64,000 nucleotides of DNA, from NCBI RefSeq assembly GCF_902498995.1, contig NZ_CABVLY010000021.1:62001-126000 (forward strand), in the 5' to 3' direction. The notes under the pieces are model-generated. The model made no database searches and was not told the origin of the DNA. It was given only the letters and a program-made list of their open reading frames with translations. This DNA is from Burkholderia anthina. Its GTDB lineage: Bacteria; Pseudomonadota; Gammaproteobacteria; Burkholderiales; Burkholderiaceae. The position numbers and the translations under genes were made by a program. How positions within the stretch are numbered: position 1 is the first letter of the stretch; every line of letters starts with the position of its first letter. This document shows, piece by piece, positions 43,021 through 51,919 of this stretch.

Positions 43021-44220
43021 ATGATCATCACTTCGCTGCTCGACACGGATCTCTACAAGTTCACGATGATGCAGGTCGTCCTGCATCACTTTCCTGCCGC
43101 AAACGTCGAATACCGGTTTCGGTGCCGCACGCCCGGCGTCGATCTCGTGCCGTATATCGACGAGATCCGCGACGAGGTGCGCGGCCTCTGTTCGCTGCGC
43201 TTCACCGACGACGAGCTCGACTACCTGCGGCGCATGCGCTTCATCAAGAGCGACTTCGTCGACTTCCTGGCGCTGTTCCACCTGAACGAGAAGTACATCT
43301 CGATCACGCCTTCGCCGAAGGGCAACGGCGAGATCGACATCGAGATCGTGGGGCCGTGGCTGCACACGATCCTGTTCGAGATCCCGGTGCTGGCGATCGT
43401 CAACGAAGTCTATTTCCGCAACACGCAGCGCGAGCCCGACTATCGCGAAGGCCGCGAGCGGCTGCGCGAGAAGGTCAAGCTGCTCGGCGCGAAGCCGGAG
43501 TTCGCCGACTGCAAGATCGCCGACTACGGCACGCGCCGGCGCTTCTCGAAGGTGTGGCACGAGGAGGTCGCGCTGACGCTGCGCGACGGGCTCGGGCCGC
43601 AATTCGCGGGCACGAGCAACGTGTTCTACGCGATGAAGCACGACCTGACGCCGCTCGGCACGATGGCGCACGAATACCTGCAGGCATGCCAGGCGCTCGG
43701 CCCGCGGCTGCGCGATTCGCAGACCTACGGTTTCGAGATGTGGGCGAAGGAATATCGCGGCGACCTCGGGATCGCCCTGTCGGACGTCTACGGGATGGAC
43801 GCGTTCCTGAACGACTTCGACATGTACTTCTGCAAGCTGTTCGACGGCGCGCGTCACGATTCGGGCGATCCGTTCGACTGGGGCGAGCGCATGCTGCGTC
43901 ACTACGAGGCGAACCGCTGCGACCCGCGCACCAAGGTGCTCGTGTTCTCGGACGCGCTCGACATCCCGAAGGTCATGCAGCTGTACGAACGGTTCCGCAG
44001 CCGCTGCAAGCTCGCGTTCGGCGTCGGCACCAACCTCACGAACGATCTCGGCTACGTGCCGCTGCAGATCGTGATCAAGATGGTTCGCTGCAACGGGCAG
44101 CCGGTCGCCAAGCTGTCGGATTCGCCGGGCAAGAGCATGTGCGACGACAAGGCGTATCTCGCCTACCTGCGCCAGGTGTTCGGTATCGCGCAACCGGCCG
44201 ACGACGACGCGTCGAAGTAG
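43021..44220 (+). CDS. pncB: Nicotinate phosphoribosyltransferase
   Basis: 399 residues from ATG 43021. LLDTDLYKFTMMQVVLHHFP at the start and FYAMKHDLTPLGTMAHEYLQ, with the phosphorylated histidine of the family, are diagnostic. GARHDSGDPFDWGERMLRHY is the PRPP-site region. It converts nicotinate and PRPP to nicotinate mononucleotide with ATP, for NAD salvage. The 278 bases upstream back to fdxA are non-coding and hold the divergent promoters. Confidence 0.95.
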   Translation: MIITSLLDTDLYKFTMMQVVLHHFPAANVEYRFRCRTPGVDLVPYIDEIRDEVRGLCSLRFTDDELDYLRRMRFIKSDFVDFLALFHLNEKYISITPSPKGNGEIDIEIVGPWLHTILFEIPVLAIVNEVYFRNTQREPDYREGRERLREKVKLLGAKPEFADCKIADYGTRRRFSKVWHEEVALTLRDGLGPQFAGTSNVFYAMKHDLTPLGTMAHEYLQACQALGPRLRDSQTYGFEMWAKEYRGDLGIALSDVYGMDAFLNDFDMYFCKLFDGARHDSGDPFDWGERMLRHYEANRCDPRTKVLVFSDALDIPKVMQLYERFRSRCKLAFGVGTNLTNDLGYVPLQIVIKMVRCNGQPVAKLSDSPGKSMCDDKAYLAYLRQVFGIAQPADDDASK

Positions 44221-44306
44221 GCGTCGGCCGAACGGGCAGGTGCGTCGCGGCGAGGGCCGCCGGTATAATCCGACGGTATCGCACGCCAACGTCACGAGGA
44301 CCGTTC

Positions 44307-44969
44307 ATGGACACTTCCGCTGCCCGTCGCCAGATCCTCGCGCGCATTCGCGCGGCGCAGGGACGCACGGGCGAACCCGATGCAACGGAGCGCGAAGGCG
44401 TCGCCGACTATCTCGCCCGTCATCCCGAGGGGCCGCGTCCGCCGATGCCGGCCGACCTCGTTGCCGCGTTCGTCGACGAAGCGGCGCGTTTGTCGACGAC
44501 GGTCGACGAAGTCGCGACGCTCGCCGACGCGCCCGCCGCCGCTGCCCGCTATCTTTCCGCTCACGGCCTGCCGATGCAGGCCGTCGCATGGCGCACGCTG
44601 TCCGATCTCGACTGGGCCGGCGCCGGCCTGTCGGTCGAGTGCCGCAAGCCGCGCGACGGCGATCTCGTCGGCCTGACGGGCTGCTTCTGCGCGACCGCCG
44701 AAACGGGGTCGCTGGTGCTGCTTTCCGGCCCCGACACCTACGCATCGGCCGGTCTCCTGCCGGAAACGCACATCGCGATCGTGCCGGCGTCGCGGATCGT
44801 CGCCGGTCATGAAGACGCATTCGCGCTGATTCGCGCGGAGCGGGGCGAATTGCCGCGCGCGGTCAATTTCGTATCGGGCCCGTCGCGCACCGGCGACATC
44901 GAGCAGACCATCGTGCTGGGCGCACACGGCCCGTACCGCGTTCACGCGATCGTCGTGCGGGGCGCATGA
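44307..44969 (+). CDS. lutC: LUD-domain protein, LutC type (lactate utilisation)
   Basis: 220 residues from ATG 44307. The C-terminal LUD domain is clear: GLTGCFCATAETGSLVLLSG, LLPETHIAIVPASRIVAGHEDAF and FVSGPSRTGDIEQTIVLGAHGP. LutC works with the iron-sulfur proteins LutA and LutB to oxidise L-lactate, but neither is beside it here; the neighbours are pncB and nhaD. They may lie elsewhere, or this copy may have a different partner. Confidence 0.85.
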   Translation: MDTSAARRQILARIRAAQGRTGEPDATEREGVADYLARHPEGPRPPMPADLVAAFVDEAARLSTTVDEVATLADAPAAAARYLSAHGLPMQAVAWRTLSDLDWAGAGLSVECRKPRDGDLVGLTGCFCATAETGSLVLLSGPDTYASAGLLPETHIAIVPASRIVAGHEDAFALIRAERGELPRAVNFVSGPSRTGDIEQTIVLGAHGPYRVHAIVVRGA

Positions 44970-45012
44970 CGCGTCCGCTGCATCCACTGCCATTCGTACA
45001 AGGAAGTTCTGC

Positions 45013-46443
45013 ATGAAACGACATGCCGCCTGGGCGGGCATGGCGTCGGGAGCCGCGCTTGGCGCCGTTCCCGCGCTCGCATCGGCCGCCACGCTCGACG
45101 GTGCCGCGCTGTCCGCGCTCTGGGGCATCCCGTTCGCCGGGATCCTGCTGTCCATCGCGGTGTTCCCGCTCGTCGCTCCGGTGTTCTGGCATCACCACTT
45201 CGGCAAGATCGCCGCCGCGTGGGCCGTCGCGTTCCTGGCGCCGTTTGCGTTCGCGTTCGGCGCGGGCACCGCGTTCGGTACGTTGGTGCATGCGCTGCTT
45301 GAGGAGTACATCCCGTTCATCGTGCTGCTGACCGCGCTTTACACGGTGGCCGGCGGCATCTGCGTGAACGGCAACCTGCACGGCACGCCGAAGCTGAACA
45401 CGGCGATCCTCGCGCTCGGCACGCTGCTCGCGAGCGTGATGGGCACGACGGGCGCCGCCATGCTGCTGATCCGGCCGCTGCTGCGCGCGAACGACAACCG
45501 CAAGCACGTCGTGCATGTCGTGATCTTCTTCATCTTCCTCGTCGCGAACGCGGGCGGCTCGCTGTCGCCGCTCGGCGATCCGCCGCTGTTCCTCGGTTTC
45601 CTGAACGGCGTGAGCTTTTTCTGGACGACCACGCATCTTGCGCTGCCGATGCTGTTCATCTGTGCGGTGCTGCTGACGCTGTTCTTCGTGCTCGACACGT
45701 ATTTCTACCGCAAGGGCGGCGAGGAGCGGCCGGCCGCGCTCGATCCGACGCCCGACGGCGCCGCGCTGTCGATCGACGGCAAGATCAACTTCGCGCTGCT
45801 CGCGGCCGTGATCGGCCTCGTGCTGATGAGCGGTATCTGGAAGCCGGGCGTCACGTTCGACGTGTGGGGCACGCACGTCGCGCTGCAGAATCTCGTGCGC
45901 GACGTCGCGCTCGTCGTCGTGGCGCTCGCGTCGCTCGCGCTGACGCCGCGTTCGGCGCGCGAGGGCAACGCGTTCAACTGGGCGCCGATCGAAGAGGTCG
46001 CGAAGCTGTTCGCGGGGATCTTCGTGACGATCGCGCCCGTGATCGTGATCCTGCGCGCGGGTGCGGACGGCGCGTTCGCGCAGATCGTCCATCTCGTCAC
46101 GGGCCCCGACGGCAAGCCGATCGACGCGATGTACTTCTGGGCGACCGGCCTGCTGTCGTCGTTCCTCGACAACGCACCGACCTACCTCGTGTTCTTCAAC
46201 CTCGCGGGCGGCGACGCGCAGTCGCTGATGACGACCGGCGCGACGACGCTCGCCGCGATTTCCGCGGGGGCCGTATTCATGGGCGCGAACAGCTACATCG
46301 GCAATGCGCCGAACTTCATGGTGAAGGCGATCGCGGAATCGCGCGGCGTGAAGATGCCGAGCTTCTTTGCGTATCTCGGCTGGTCGCTGGTCGTCCTGGT
46401 GCCGGTGTTTCTGCTGACGTCGTGGATCTTTTTCACGGCGTAG
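45013..46443 (+). CDS. nhaD: Na+/H+ antiporter NhaD
   Basis: 476 residues with about twelve membrane spans. The N-terminus looks like a signal sequence (AALGAVPALASAATL). Family features are GIPFAGILLSIAVFPLVAPVFWHHHFGK, GTPKLNTAILALGTLLASVMGTTGAAMLL, VVIFFIFLVANAGGSLSPLGDPPLFLGFL and SSFLDNAPTYLVFFNLAGGD, quoted in their short blocks. It is a NhaD/ArsB-superfamily antiporter for sodium and pH balance. Confidence 0.93.
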   Translation: MKRHAAWAGMASGAALGAVPALASAATLDGAALSALWGIPFAGILLSIAVFPLVAPVFWHHHFGKIAAAWAVAFLAPFAFAFGAGTAFGTLVHALLEEYIPFIVLLTALYTVAGGICVNGNLHGTPKLNTAILALGTLLASVMGTTGAAMLLIRPLLRANDNRKHVVHVVIFFIFLVANAGGSLSPLGDPPLFLGFLNGVSFFWTTTHLALPMLFICAVLLTLFFVLDTYFYRKGGEERPAALDPTPDGAALSIDGKINFALLAAVIGLVLMSGIWKPGVTFDVWGTHVALQNLVRDVALVVVALASLALTPRSAREGNAFNWAPIEEVAKLFAGIFVTIAPVIVILRAGADGAFAQIVHLVTGPDGKPIDAMYFWATGLLSSFLDNAPTYLVFFNLAGGDAQSLMTTGATTLAAISAGAVFMGANSYIGNAPNFMVKAIAESRGVKMPSFFAYLGWSLVVLVPVFLLTSWIFFTA

Positions 46444-46523
46444 GCTGACGATTTTCAACCAAGCGCGGCGGTCCCGGCGGCACACGGCGTGCCGCGTTCC
46501 GGCTGCGGCATGTGGAGATGACG

Positions 46524-47513
46524 ATGCAGAAGATCCTGGTCGCACGTCCGATTTTTCCGGACGTGATCGAGCGGCTCAAGCAGTATTTCGAAGTCGACTG
46601 GAACAACGGCGACGCGCTCGCCCCCGATGCGCTCGCCGCGCGTCTTGCCGACAAGGACGGCGCGCTGACGGCCGGCGACCCGGTCGGCGCGGCCGTGCTC
46701 GCGGCGGCGCCGCGCTTGCGCGTCGTGTCGAACATGGCGGTCGGCTACAACAACTTCGACATGACCGCGTTCAACGCGGCGAACGTGCTCGGCACCAATA
46801 CGCCCGACGTGCTGAACGAGTCGACCGCGGATTTCGGCTGGGCGCTGATGATGGCCGCTGCGCGGCGAATCGCCGAATCCGAGCACTGGCTGCGGGCCGG
46901 GCACTGGCAGAAGTGGGCGTACGACGGCTTCCTCGGCAGCGACATTTACGGGTCGACGCTGGGTGTCATCGGGATGGGGCGTATCGGCCAGGCGCTCGCG
47001 CGCCGTGCGCGCGGTTTCGGGATGCAGGTGATCTATCACAACCGCTCGCGGGTCGCGCCCGAAATCGAGACCGAACTGAATGCCGAATACGTGTCGAAGG
47101 ATGCGCTGCTGTCGCGTGCCGATCACGTCGTGCTGGTGCTGCCGTATACGAAGGAGAACCATCACACGATCGGCGCGGCCGAACTCGCGAAGATGAAGCC
47201 CACCGCGACGCTGACCAACATCGCGCGCGGCGGCATCGTCGACGACGCGGCGCTGGCCGTTGCGCTGCGCAACGGGACGATCGCCGCAGCAGGCCTGGAC
47301 GTGTATGAAGGCGAGCCGAGCGTGCATCCGGCGCTGCTCGAGGTGCCGAACGTCGTGCTGACGCCGCACATCGCGAGCGCGACCGAAAAGACGCGCCGCG
47401 CGATGGCGAACCTCGCCGCCGACAACCTGATTGCCGCACTGGGCGAAGGGCCGCGAGCGGGCCAGCCGCCGAATCCGATCAACCCGGATGTGATGGGGAA
47501 GCCGCGCGCATGA
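46524..47513 (+). CDS. D-2-hydroxyacid dehydrogenase (glyoxylate/hydroxypyruvate reductase type)
   Basis: 329 residues from ATG 46524, chosen because GGAG lies six bases upstream; an ATG two codons earlier would sit on the ribosome site. The NAD(P) motif is LGVIGMGRIGQALARRARGF (about 150-170), followed by LTNIARGGIVDDAALAVAL (catalytic Arg) and VVLTPHIASATEKTR (catalytic His). It matches glyoxylate/glycerate dehydrogenases. Its stop overlaps the rmuC start by 4 bases. Confidence 0.9.
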   Translation: MQKILVARPIFPDVIERLKQYFEVDWNNGDALAPDALAARLADKDGALTAGDPVGAAVLAAAPRLRVVSNMAVGYNNFDMTAFNAANVLGTNTPDVLNESTADFGWALMMAAARRIAESEHWLRAGHWQKWAYDGFLGSDIYGSTLGVIGMGRIGQALARRARGFGMQVIYHNRSRVAPEIETELNAEYVSKDALLSRADHVVLVLPYTKENHHTIGAAELAKMKPTATLTNIARGGIVDDAALAVALRNGTIAAAGLDVYEGEPSVHPALLEVPNVVLTPHIASATEKTRRAMANLAADNLIAALGEGPRAGQPPNPINPDVMGKPRA

Positions 47514-48988
47514 CGACGACGTTGTTGCTGGCGGCGGTCGTCGTGCTGGCCGTCGCGCTGACGGTGGCGGTCGTCGTGATCGTGCGCGGCGGTGGAAGTC
47601 ACGACGATGCAGCCGTGCTCGGCGACCAGATCGAGGACGCCGCGCACGCGCAGGCGCGCGCGGTCGAGCGGCTCGAACGCGAGTTGCGCGGCGAGATCGT
47701 CGAGAGCGCGCGCGGCTCGCGTACCGAGCTGGCCGGCAATTTTTCGCAGCTTCAGCAGACGCTCGCGACGCAGCTGACGAGCATCGCGACCGTGCAGAAC
47801 AACCAGATCGAGGGGTTCGCGCAGCAGCTCGGCAAGCTCGTCGCCGGCAACGCGCAGCAGTTCGACGCGATGCGTGAAAGCGTGCAGCGCCAGGCGCAGC
47901 AGGCGCGCGAAGAGCAGACGGTCGCGCTGCGGCTGTTCGGCGACACGCTGAACCGGCAGCTCACGCAGCTGACCGAAGCAAACGACCGCCGGATCGGCGA
48001 AGTGCGCGCGACGCTCGAACAGCGGCTGAAGGAAATCGAGACGAACAACGCGGCGAAGCTCGAGGAGATGCGCCGCACCGTCGACGAGAAGCTGCATGCG
48101 ACGCTCGAACAGCGGCTCGGCGAATCGTTCAAGCTCGTGTCGGACCGGCTCGAGCAGGTGCACCGCGGGCTCGGCGAGATGCAGACGCTGGCGGCCGGTG
48201 TCGGCGACCTGAAGAAAGTGCTGACCAACGTGAAGACGCGCGGCACGTGGGGCGAGGTGCAACTCGAGGCGCTGCTCGAACAGATGCTCACGCCGGACCA
48301 GTACGCGAAGAACGTCGCGACGGTGCCCAAGAGCAGCGAGCGCGTCGAGTTCGCGATCCGGCTGCCGGGCCGCGAGGGCGGCACGCGCGACGCGCCGCCG
48401 GTGTGGCTGCCGATCGATGCGAAATTCCCGCGTGAGGATTACGAGCGGCTGATCGATGCGCAGGAGCGTGCCGATTCGGCGGCGGTCGAGGAAGCGGCCC
48501 GCGCGCTCGAAGCGCGCGTGCGGATGGAGGCGCGTACGATCGCCGAAAAGTACGTCGCGCCGCCGCATACGACCGATTTCGCGCTGCTGTTCCTGCCGAC
48601 CGAGGGGCTCTATGCGGAGATCCTGCGTCGCCCGGGGCTGACGGACCTGCTGCAGCGCGACTATCGCGTGACGGTGGCCGGGCCGACGACGCTGACCGCG
48701 CTGCTGAACAGCCTGCAGATGGGGTTCCGCACGCTCGCGATCGAGCAGCGCTCGAGCGAAGTGTGGCAGGTGCTCGGCGCGGTGAAGACCGAGTTCGGCA
48801 AGTTCGGCGACGTGCTCGCGCGCACGAAGGCGCAGCTCGAAACGGTCACGCGCTCGATCGAGGCGGCCGAGCAGCGTACCCGCGTGATGAACCGCAAGCT
48901 GAAGCAGGTCGAGGCGTTGCCGGGCGACACGGCGGCTGGGCTGCTCGGGGCGGAAGGCGCGGACGGCGCCGATGCGGACGATGCATGA
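47510..48988 (+). CDS. rmuC: DNA recombination protein RmuC
   Basis: 492 residues. An N-terminal membrane anchor (TLLLAAVVVLAVALTVAVVVI, about 4-24), a long coiled coil (about 35-230, heptad-like stretches such as LERELRGEIVES and VRATLEQRLKEIETNN), then the RmuC nuclease-like domain (about 240-440: TRGTWGEVQLEALLEQMLTP; WLPIDAKFPREDYERL; FALLFLPTEGLYAEILRRPG). RmuC limits rearrangements at repeats. Coupled to the upstream dehydrogenase by a 4-base overlap. Confidence 0.94.
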   Translation: MTTTLLLAAVVVLAVALTVAVVVIVRGGGSHDDAAVLGDQIEDAAHAQARAVERLERELRGEIVESARGSRTELAGNFSQLQQTLATQLTSIATVQNNQIEGFAQQLGKLVAGNAQQFDAMRESVQRQAQQAREEQTVALRLFGDTLNRQLTQLTEANDRRIGEVRATLEQRLKEIETNNAAKLEEMRRTVDEKLHATLEQRLGESFKLVSDRLEQVHRGLGEMQTLAAGVGDLKKVLTNVKTRGTWGEVQLEALLEQMLTPDQYAKNVATVPKSSERVEFAIRLPGREGGTRDAPPVWLPIDAKFPREDYERLIDAQERADSAAVEEAARALEARVRMEARTIAEKYVAPPHTTDFALLFLPTEGLYAEILRRPGLTDLLQRDYRVTVAGPTTLTALLNSLQMGFRTLAIEQRSSEVWQVLGAVKTEFGKFGDVLARTKAQLETVTRSIEAAEQRTRVMNRKLKQVEALPGDTAAGLLGAEGADGADADDA

Positions 48989-49016
48989 CGTGTCTGGCCG
49001 CAGCCGGCTGGAATGA

Positions 49017-49046
49017 AAACGGGCGCTGAGGCGCTCGTTTCTTTTT
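49017..49046 (+). terminator. Terminator after rmuC
   Basis: AAACGGGCGC (49017-49026) / GCGCTCGTTT (49031-49040), one G-U pair, then CTTTTTG. Confidence 0.7.
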
Positions 49047-49076
49047 GCAGCGGCGCCCGGCATGGCCGGGCTGCGC

Positions 49077-49562
49077 TCAGCTACCGGCGAGCGTGTCCAG
49101 CGCGTCGCCCGTCACGCGCACGATGCGCCATTCCGGCAGCACGGTCGCGCCCATTTTCTCGTAGAAGTCGATCGCCGGCTGGTTCCAGTCGAGCACCGAC
49201 CACTCGAAGCGACCGCAGCGACGCTCGACGGCCAGCGCCGCGAGGTGCCGCAGCATCGCGGTGCCGAGACCCGTGCCGCGCTGCGACGGCTGCACGTACA
49301 GATCCTCGAGATAGAGGCCGCGCCGGCCGAGGAACGTCGAATAGTTGTGGAAGAACAGCGCATACGCGACGATCGCGCCGTCGCGCTCCGCCACCAGCGC
49401 TTCGGCAGCGGGCCGTTCGCCGAACAGCGCGTCGGCGAGATCGGCGTCGGTCGCGACGAACAGGTGCGCGAGTTTCTCGAAGTCGGCCAGCTCGCGCATC
49501 AGCGCGAGGATCGCGCCAACGTCACGGGCGTCGGCCGCCCGGATCAGCGGCGCGCCGCTCAT
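49077..49562 (-). CDS. GNAT family N-acetyltransferase
   Basis: 161 residues from ATG 49562. It shows the GNAT pattern: LIRAADARDVGAILALMREL, LYLEDLYVQPSQRGTGLGTAMLRHLA (acetyl-CoA loop QRGTGLGTAM) and WNQPAIDFYEKMGA. The shape resembles diamine (spermidine/spermine-type) acetyltransferases, but the substrate is a guess. Start overlaps the stop of the upstream membrane protein gene by 4 bases. Confidence 0.88.
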   Translation of the reverse strand: MSGAPLIRAADARDVGAILALMRELADFEKLAHLFVATDADLADALFGERPAAEALVAERDGAIVAYALFFHNYSTFLGRRGLYLEDLYVQPSQRGTGLGTAMLRHLAALAVERRCGRFEWSVLDWNQPAIDFYEKMGATVLPEWRIVRVTGDALDTLAGS

Positions 49563-49834
49563 GCTTCCTCCGGCGGATCGGACAGCACGATCTCGATGCC
49601 GCCGAAGCGCGATGCGACCCAGTTGTACGCGTGGCATGCGATCCACAGCAGCACGAAGCCGAGGATCGCGTTCAGCAGCAGTGCGCTCAGGATCGTGCTC
49701 AGCTCGACCATCCCGTAGCGGATGTACGCGACCAGAATGCCCAGCAGCACGATCGGCACGCTGAACGTCAGATAGACGAGGATCAGCGCCTTTGCGGTCT
49801 GCCCCGCGGCGATCGACGAGATTTGTTTTTTCAT
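49559..49834 (-). CDS. Small two-span membrane protein of unknown function
   Basis: 91 residues from ATG 49834. Two hydrophobic helices are clear (ALILVYLTFSVPIVLLGILVA and ILSALLLNAILGFVLLWIACH), with a short acidic C-terminus. No family recognised. It is coupled to the GNAT gene downstream and may be cotranscribed with it. It lies 37 bases from the moeA stop. Confidence 0.75.
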   Translation of the reverse strand: MKKQISSIAAGQTAKALILVYLTFSVPIVLLGILVAYIRYGMVELSTILSALLLNAILGFVLLWIACHAYNWVASRFGGIEIVLSDPPEEA

Positions 49835-49871
49835 GTGCGGATTGCCCCCGTAGAGATATACCGATTGGAAT

Positions 49872-51167
49872 TCAGATCAGGCCGTCGAGCGGCAGGATGT
49901 CGACCGGGGCGCCCGCGTCGACTGCCGCGGTATCGTGGCCCAGGACGATGAAACAGTTGGCGGCCGCGAGGCCGCTCAGCGACGCGGAGCTCTGCGAACC
50001 GGCCGGCGCGACGTGCCACTGGCCGTTGGCGGCGCGCGTCGCGATGGCCCGCAGGTACTCGGTGCGGCCCGGGCGCTTTTTCAGTGCCTGCGTGCTGAGT
50101 GCCGTGTACATCGCCGGTGCCGCCGCGTGCGCACCGGCCAGCGTCAGCAGCGCGGGGCGCACGATGGCGTAGAACGTCACGGCGGATGCGACCGGATTGC
50201 CGGGCAGCCCGAAGAACAGCACGTGGCCGGCGCCGTCGGCCGCGCGCGCGAGCGTGCCGCACGCGAGCGGCCGGCCGGGCCGCAGTGCGAGGCTCGCGAA
50301 CGTGACGTCGCCGAGGCGCGCCATCACGTCGCGCGTGAAGTCGGCTTCGCCGACCGACACGCCGCCCGACGTGATTACCGCGTCGGCCTGTGCGGCGACC
50401 GCGTCGCTTAACGCGCGTTCGAGCGCGGCGGGATCGTCGCGGACGATCCCGAGATCGACGGCATCGATGTGCAGCCGTTCGAGCATCGCGACCAGCATCC
50501 CGCGATTGCTGTCGTACAGCGTGCCGCGGCCGAGCGGCTCGCCGGGTTCGCGCAGTTCGTCGCCGGTCGAGAACACGGCGACGCGCACGCGGCGGCGCAC
50601 CGTGACTTCGGTCAGACCGAACGATGCCAGCAGGCCGAGATCGGACGGACGCAGGATGCGGCCGGCGGCGAGCGCGCACGCGCCGCGCGCGAGGTCCTCG
50701 CCGGCCTTGCGGCAGTTTGCGCCGCGCGCGGCGTCGTGCGCGGCGAAGCGGACGACGTCACCGTCGACCCGAACGCGTTCCTGCGGAATGACCGTGTCGC
50801 ATCCGGCCGGCATCGGCGCGCCGGTCATGATGCGGATGCACGCCCCGGCCGCCACGGCGCCGTCGAACGGATGGCCGGCGAACGCGGTGCCGGCGATCGT
50901 CAGCGTGACGTCGCCGGGCGATGCGGACGCGCTTGCGCTGCCGGCGAACGCATAGCCGTCCATCGCCGAGTTGTCGTATGCGGGAATGTCGAACGGCGCA
51001 TTCACGTCGGCCGCGAGCACGCGGTCGAGCGCATCGTGCAGCGATACCGTGTCGCAAGCATCGACCGGCGCCGCGAAACGGCACGCGAGCGCCTGCGCGT
51101 CGGCGAGCGACAGCGGGGCATCGGAATCGGGTGCGGTTCGGGAAACGGGCGGGGGTTGCTTGATCAT
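49872..51167 (-). CDS. moeA: Molybdopterin molybdenumtransferase
   Basis: 431 residues from ATG 51167. Landmarks are DIPAYDNSAMDGYAFAGS in the N-terminal domain, IMTGAPMPAGCDTVIPQE, VFSTGDELREPGEPLGRGTLYDSN, VITSGGVSVGEADFTRDVM and FFGLPGNPVASAVTFY. It inserts molybdate into adenylated molybdopterin to complete the cofactor. Third in the run moaA, mobA, moeA, with gaps of 30 and 104 bases. Confidence 0.95.
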   Translation of the reverse strand: MIKQPPPVSRTAPDSDAPLSLADAQALACRFAAPVDACDTVSLHDALDRVLAADVNAPFDIPAYDNSAMDGYAFAGSASASASPGDVTLTIAGTAFAGHPFDGAVAAGACIRIMTGAPMPAGCDTVIPQERVRVDGDVVRFAAHDAARGANCRKAGEDLARGACALAAGRILRPSDLGLLASFGLTEVTVRRRVRVAVFSTGDELREPGEPLGRGTLYDSNRGMLVAMLERLHIDAVDLGIVRDDPAALERALSDAVAAQADAVITSGGVSVGEADFTRDVMARLGDVTFASLALRPGRPLACGTLARAADGAGHVLFFGLPGNPVASAVTFYAIVRPALLTLAGAHAAAPAMYTALSTQALKKRPGRTEYLRAIATRAANGQWHVAPAGSQSSASLSGLAAANCFIVLGHDTAAVDAGAPVDILPLDGLI

Positions 51168-51271
51168 CAGTCGGACTGCGCCGCAAGGCGTATCGGGTTC
51201 GTGGCCGGTGGCGCGAAGAGGGCGCCTGAGCGCGCAGGCGCATGCGGCGGGCGGGAACGATGCCGGCGCCG

Positions 51272-51889
51272 TCAGCGGCGGGCGAGCGCGGCGAGTTCCT
51301 GCCAGGAGTTGGCATTGTAAAACGCACGCTCGTCGCGAAACTCGACTTCGACCGTCTTGTGGCGTGCGTACCACGCACGCACCTTGCGCTCGCCGGCGGC
51401 GAGCCCGGCAGCGAGATCGTCGGCGAGCGACGTGCGCAGCAGCGCGAAGGTCGGTTGCGGCGAGCGCGTTTGCTGCGCGTCGACGGTTACCGCCATCGCG
51501 ATGTCGGCGCGTTGCGCGTCGAGCGCCGCACGCAATTGCGCGACGAGGTCGGTCGGCAAATACGGCGTGTCGCAGGGCGAGCACGCGACGAGCGGCGCGC
51601 GTGCCGCCCGCATGCCGGCAAGCAGGCCCGCGAGCGGGCCGGGGAAATCGGGTGTTGCGTCCGGCACGATGCGCGCGTCGAACGGTGCGCCGAGCTCGGC
51701 GTAGCGATCGGCATTGCGATTGGCGCTGATCAGCGTCTCGTCGACCTGCGGCGACAGCCGGCGCAGCACGTGCAGCGCGAGCGGCGTACCGTCGAGCAAC
51801 TGCAGGCCCTTGTCGGCGCCGTCCATGCGCGTCGCGCGCCCGCCTGCGAGCAGCAGGCCGGTGATGGCGGGCGAGTCGGAAGCGGGCAT
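51272..51889 (-). CDS. mobA: Molybdenum cofactor guanylyltransferase
   Basis: 205 residues. The nucleotidyltransferase P-loop-like start GLLLAGGRATRMDGADKGLQ is the MobA signature, followed by ISANRNADRYAELGAP and LVACSPCDTPYLPTDLVA with the metal-binding Asp. It adds GMP to Moco to make the bis-MGD cofactor of DMSO-reductase-type enzymes. Confidence 0.94.
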   Translation of the reverse strand: MPASDSPAITGLLLAGGRATRMDGADKGLQLLDGTPLALHVLRRLSPQVDETLISANRNADRYAELGAPFDARIVPDATPDFPGPLAGLLAGMRAARAPLVACSPCDTPYLPTDLVAQLRAALDAQRADIAMAVTVDAQQTRSPQPTFALLRTSLADDLAAGLAAGERKVRAWYARHKTVEVEFRDERAFYNANSWQELAALARR

Positions 51890-51919
51890 CGTCGGGAAAA
51901 TCGGGGACGGGCGGCGCGG

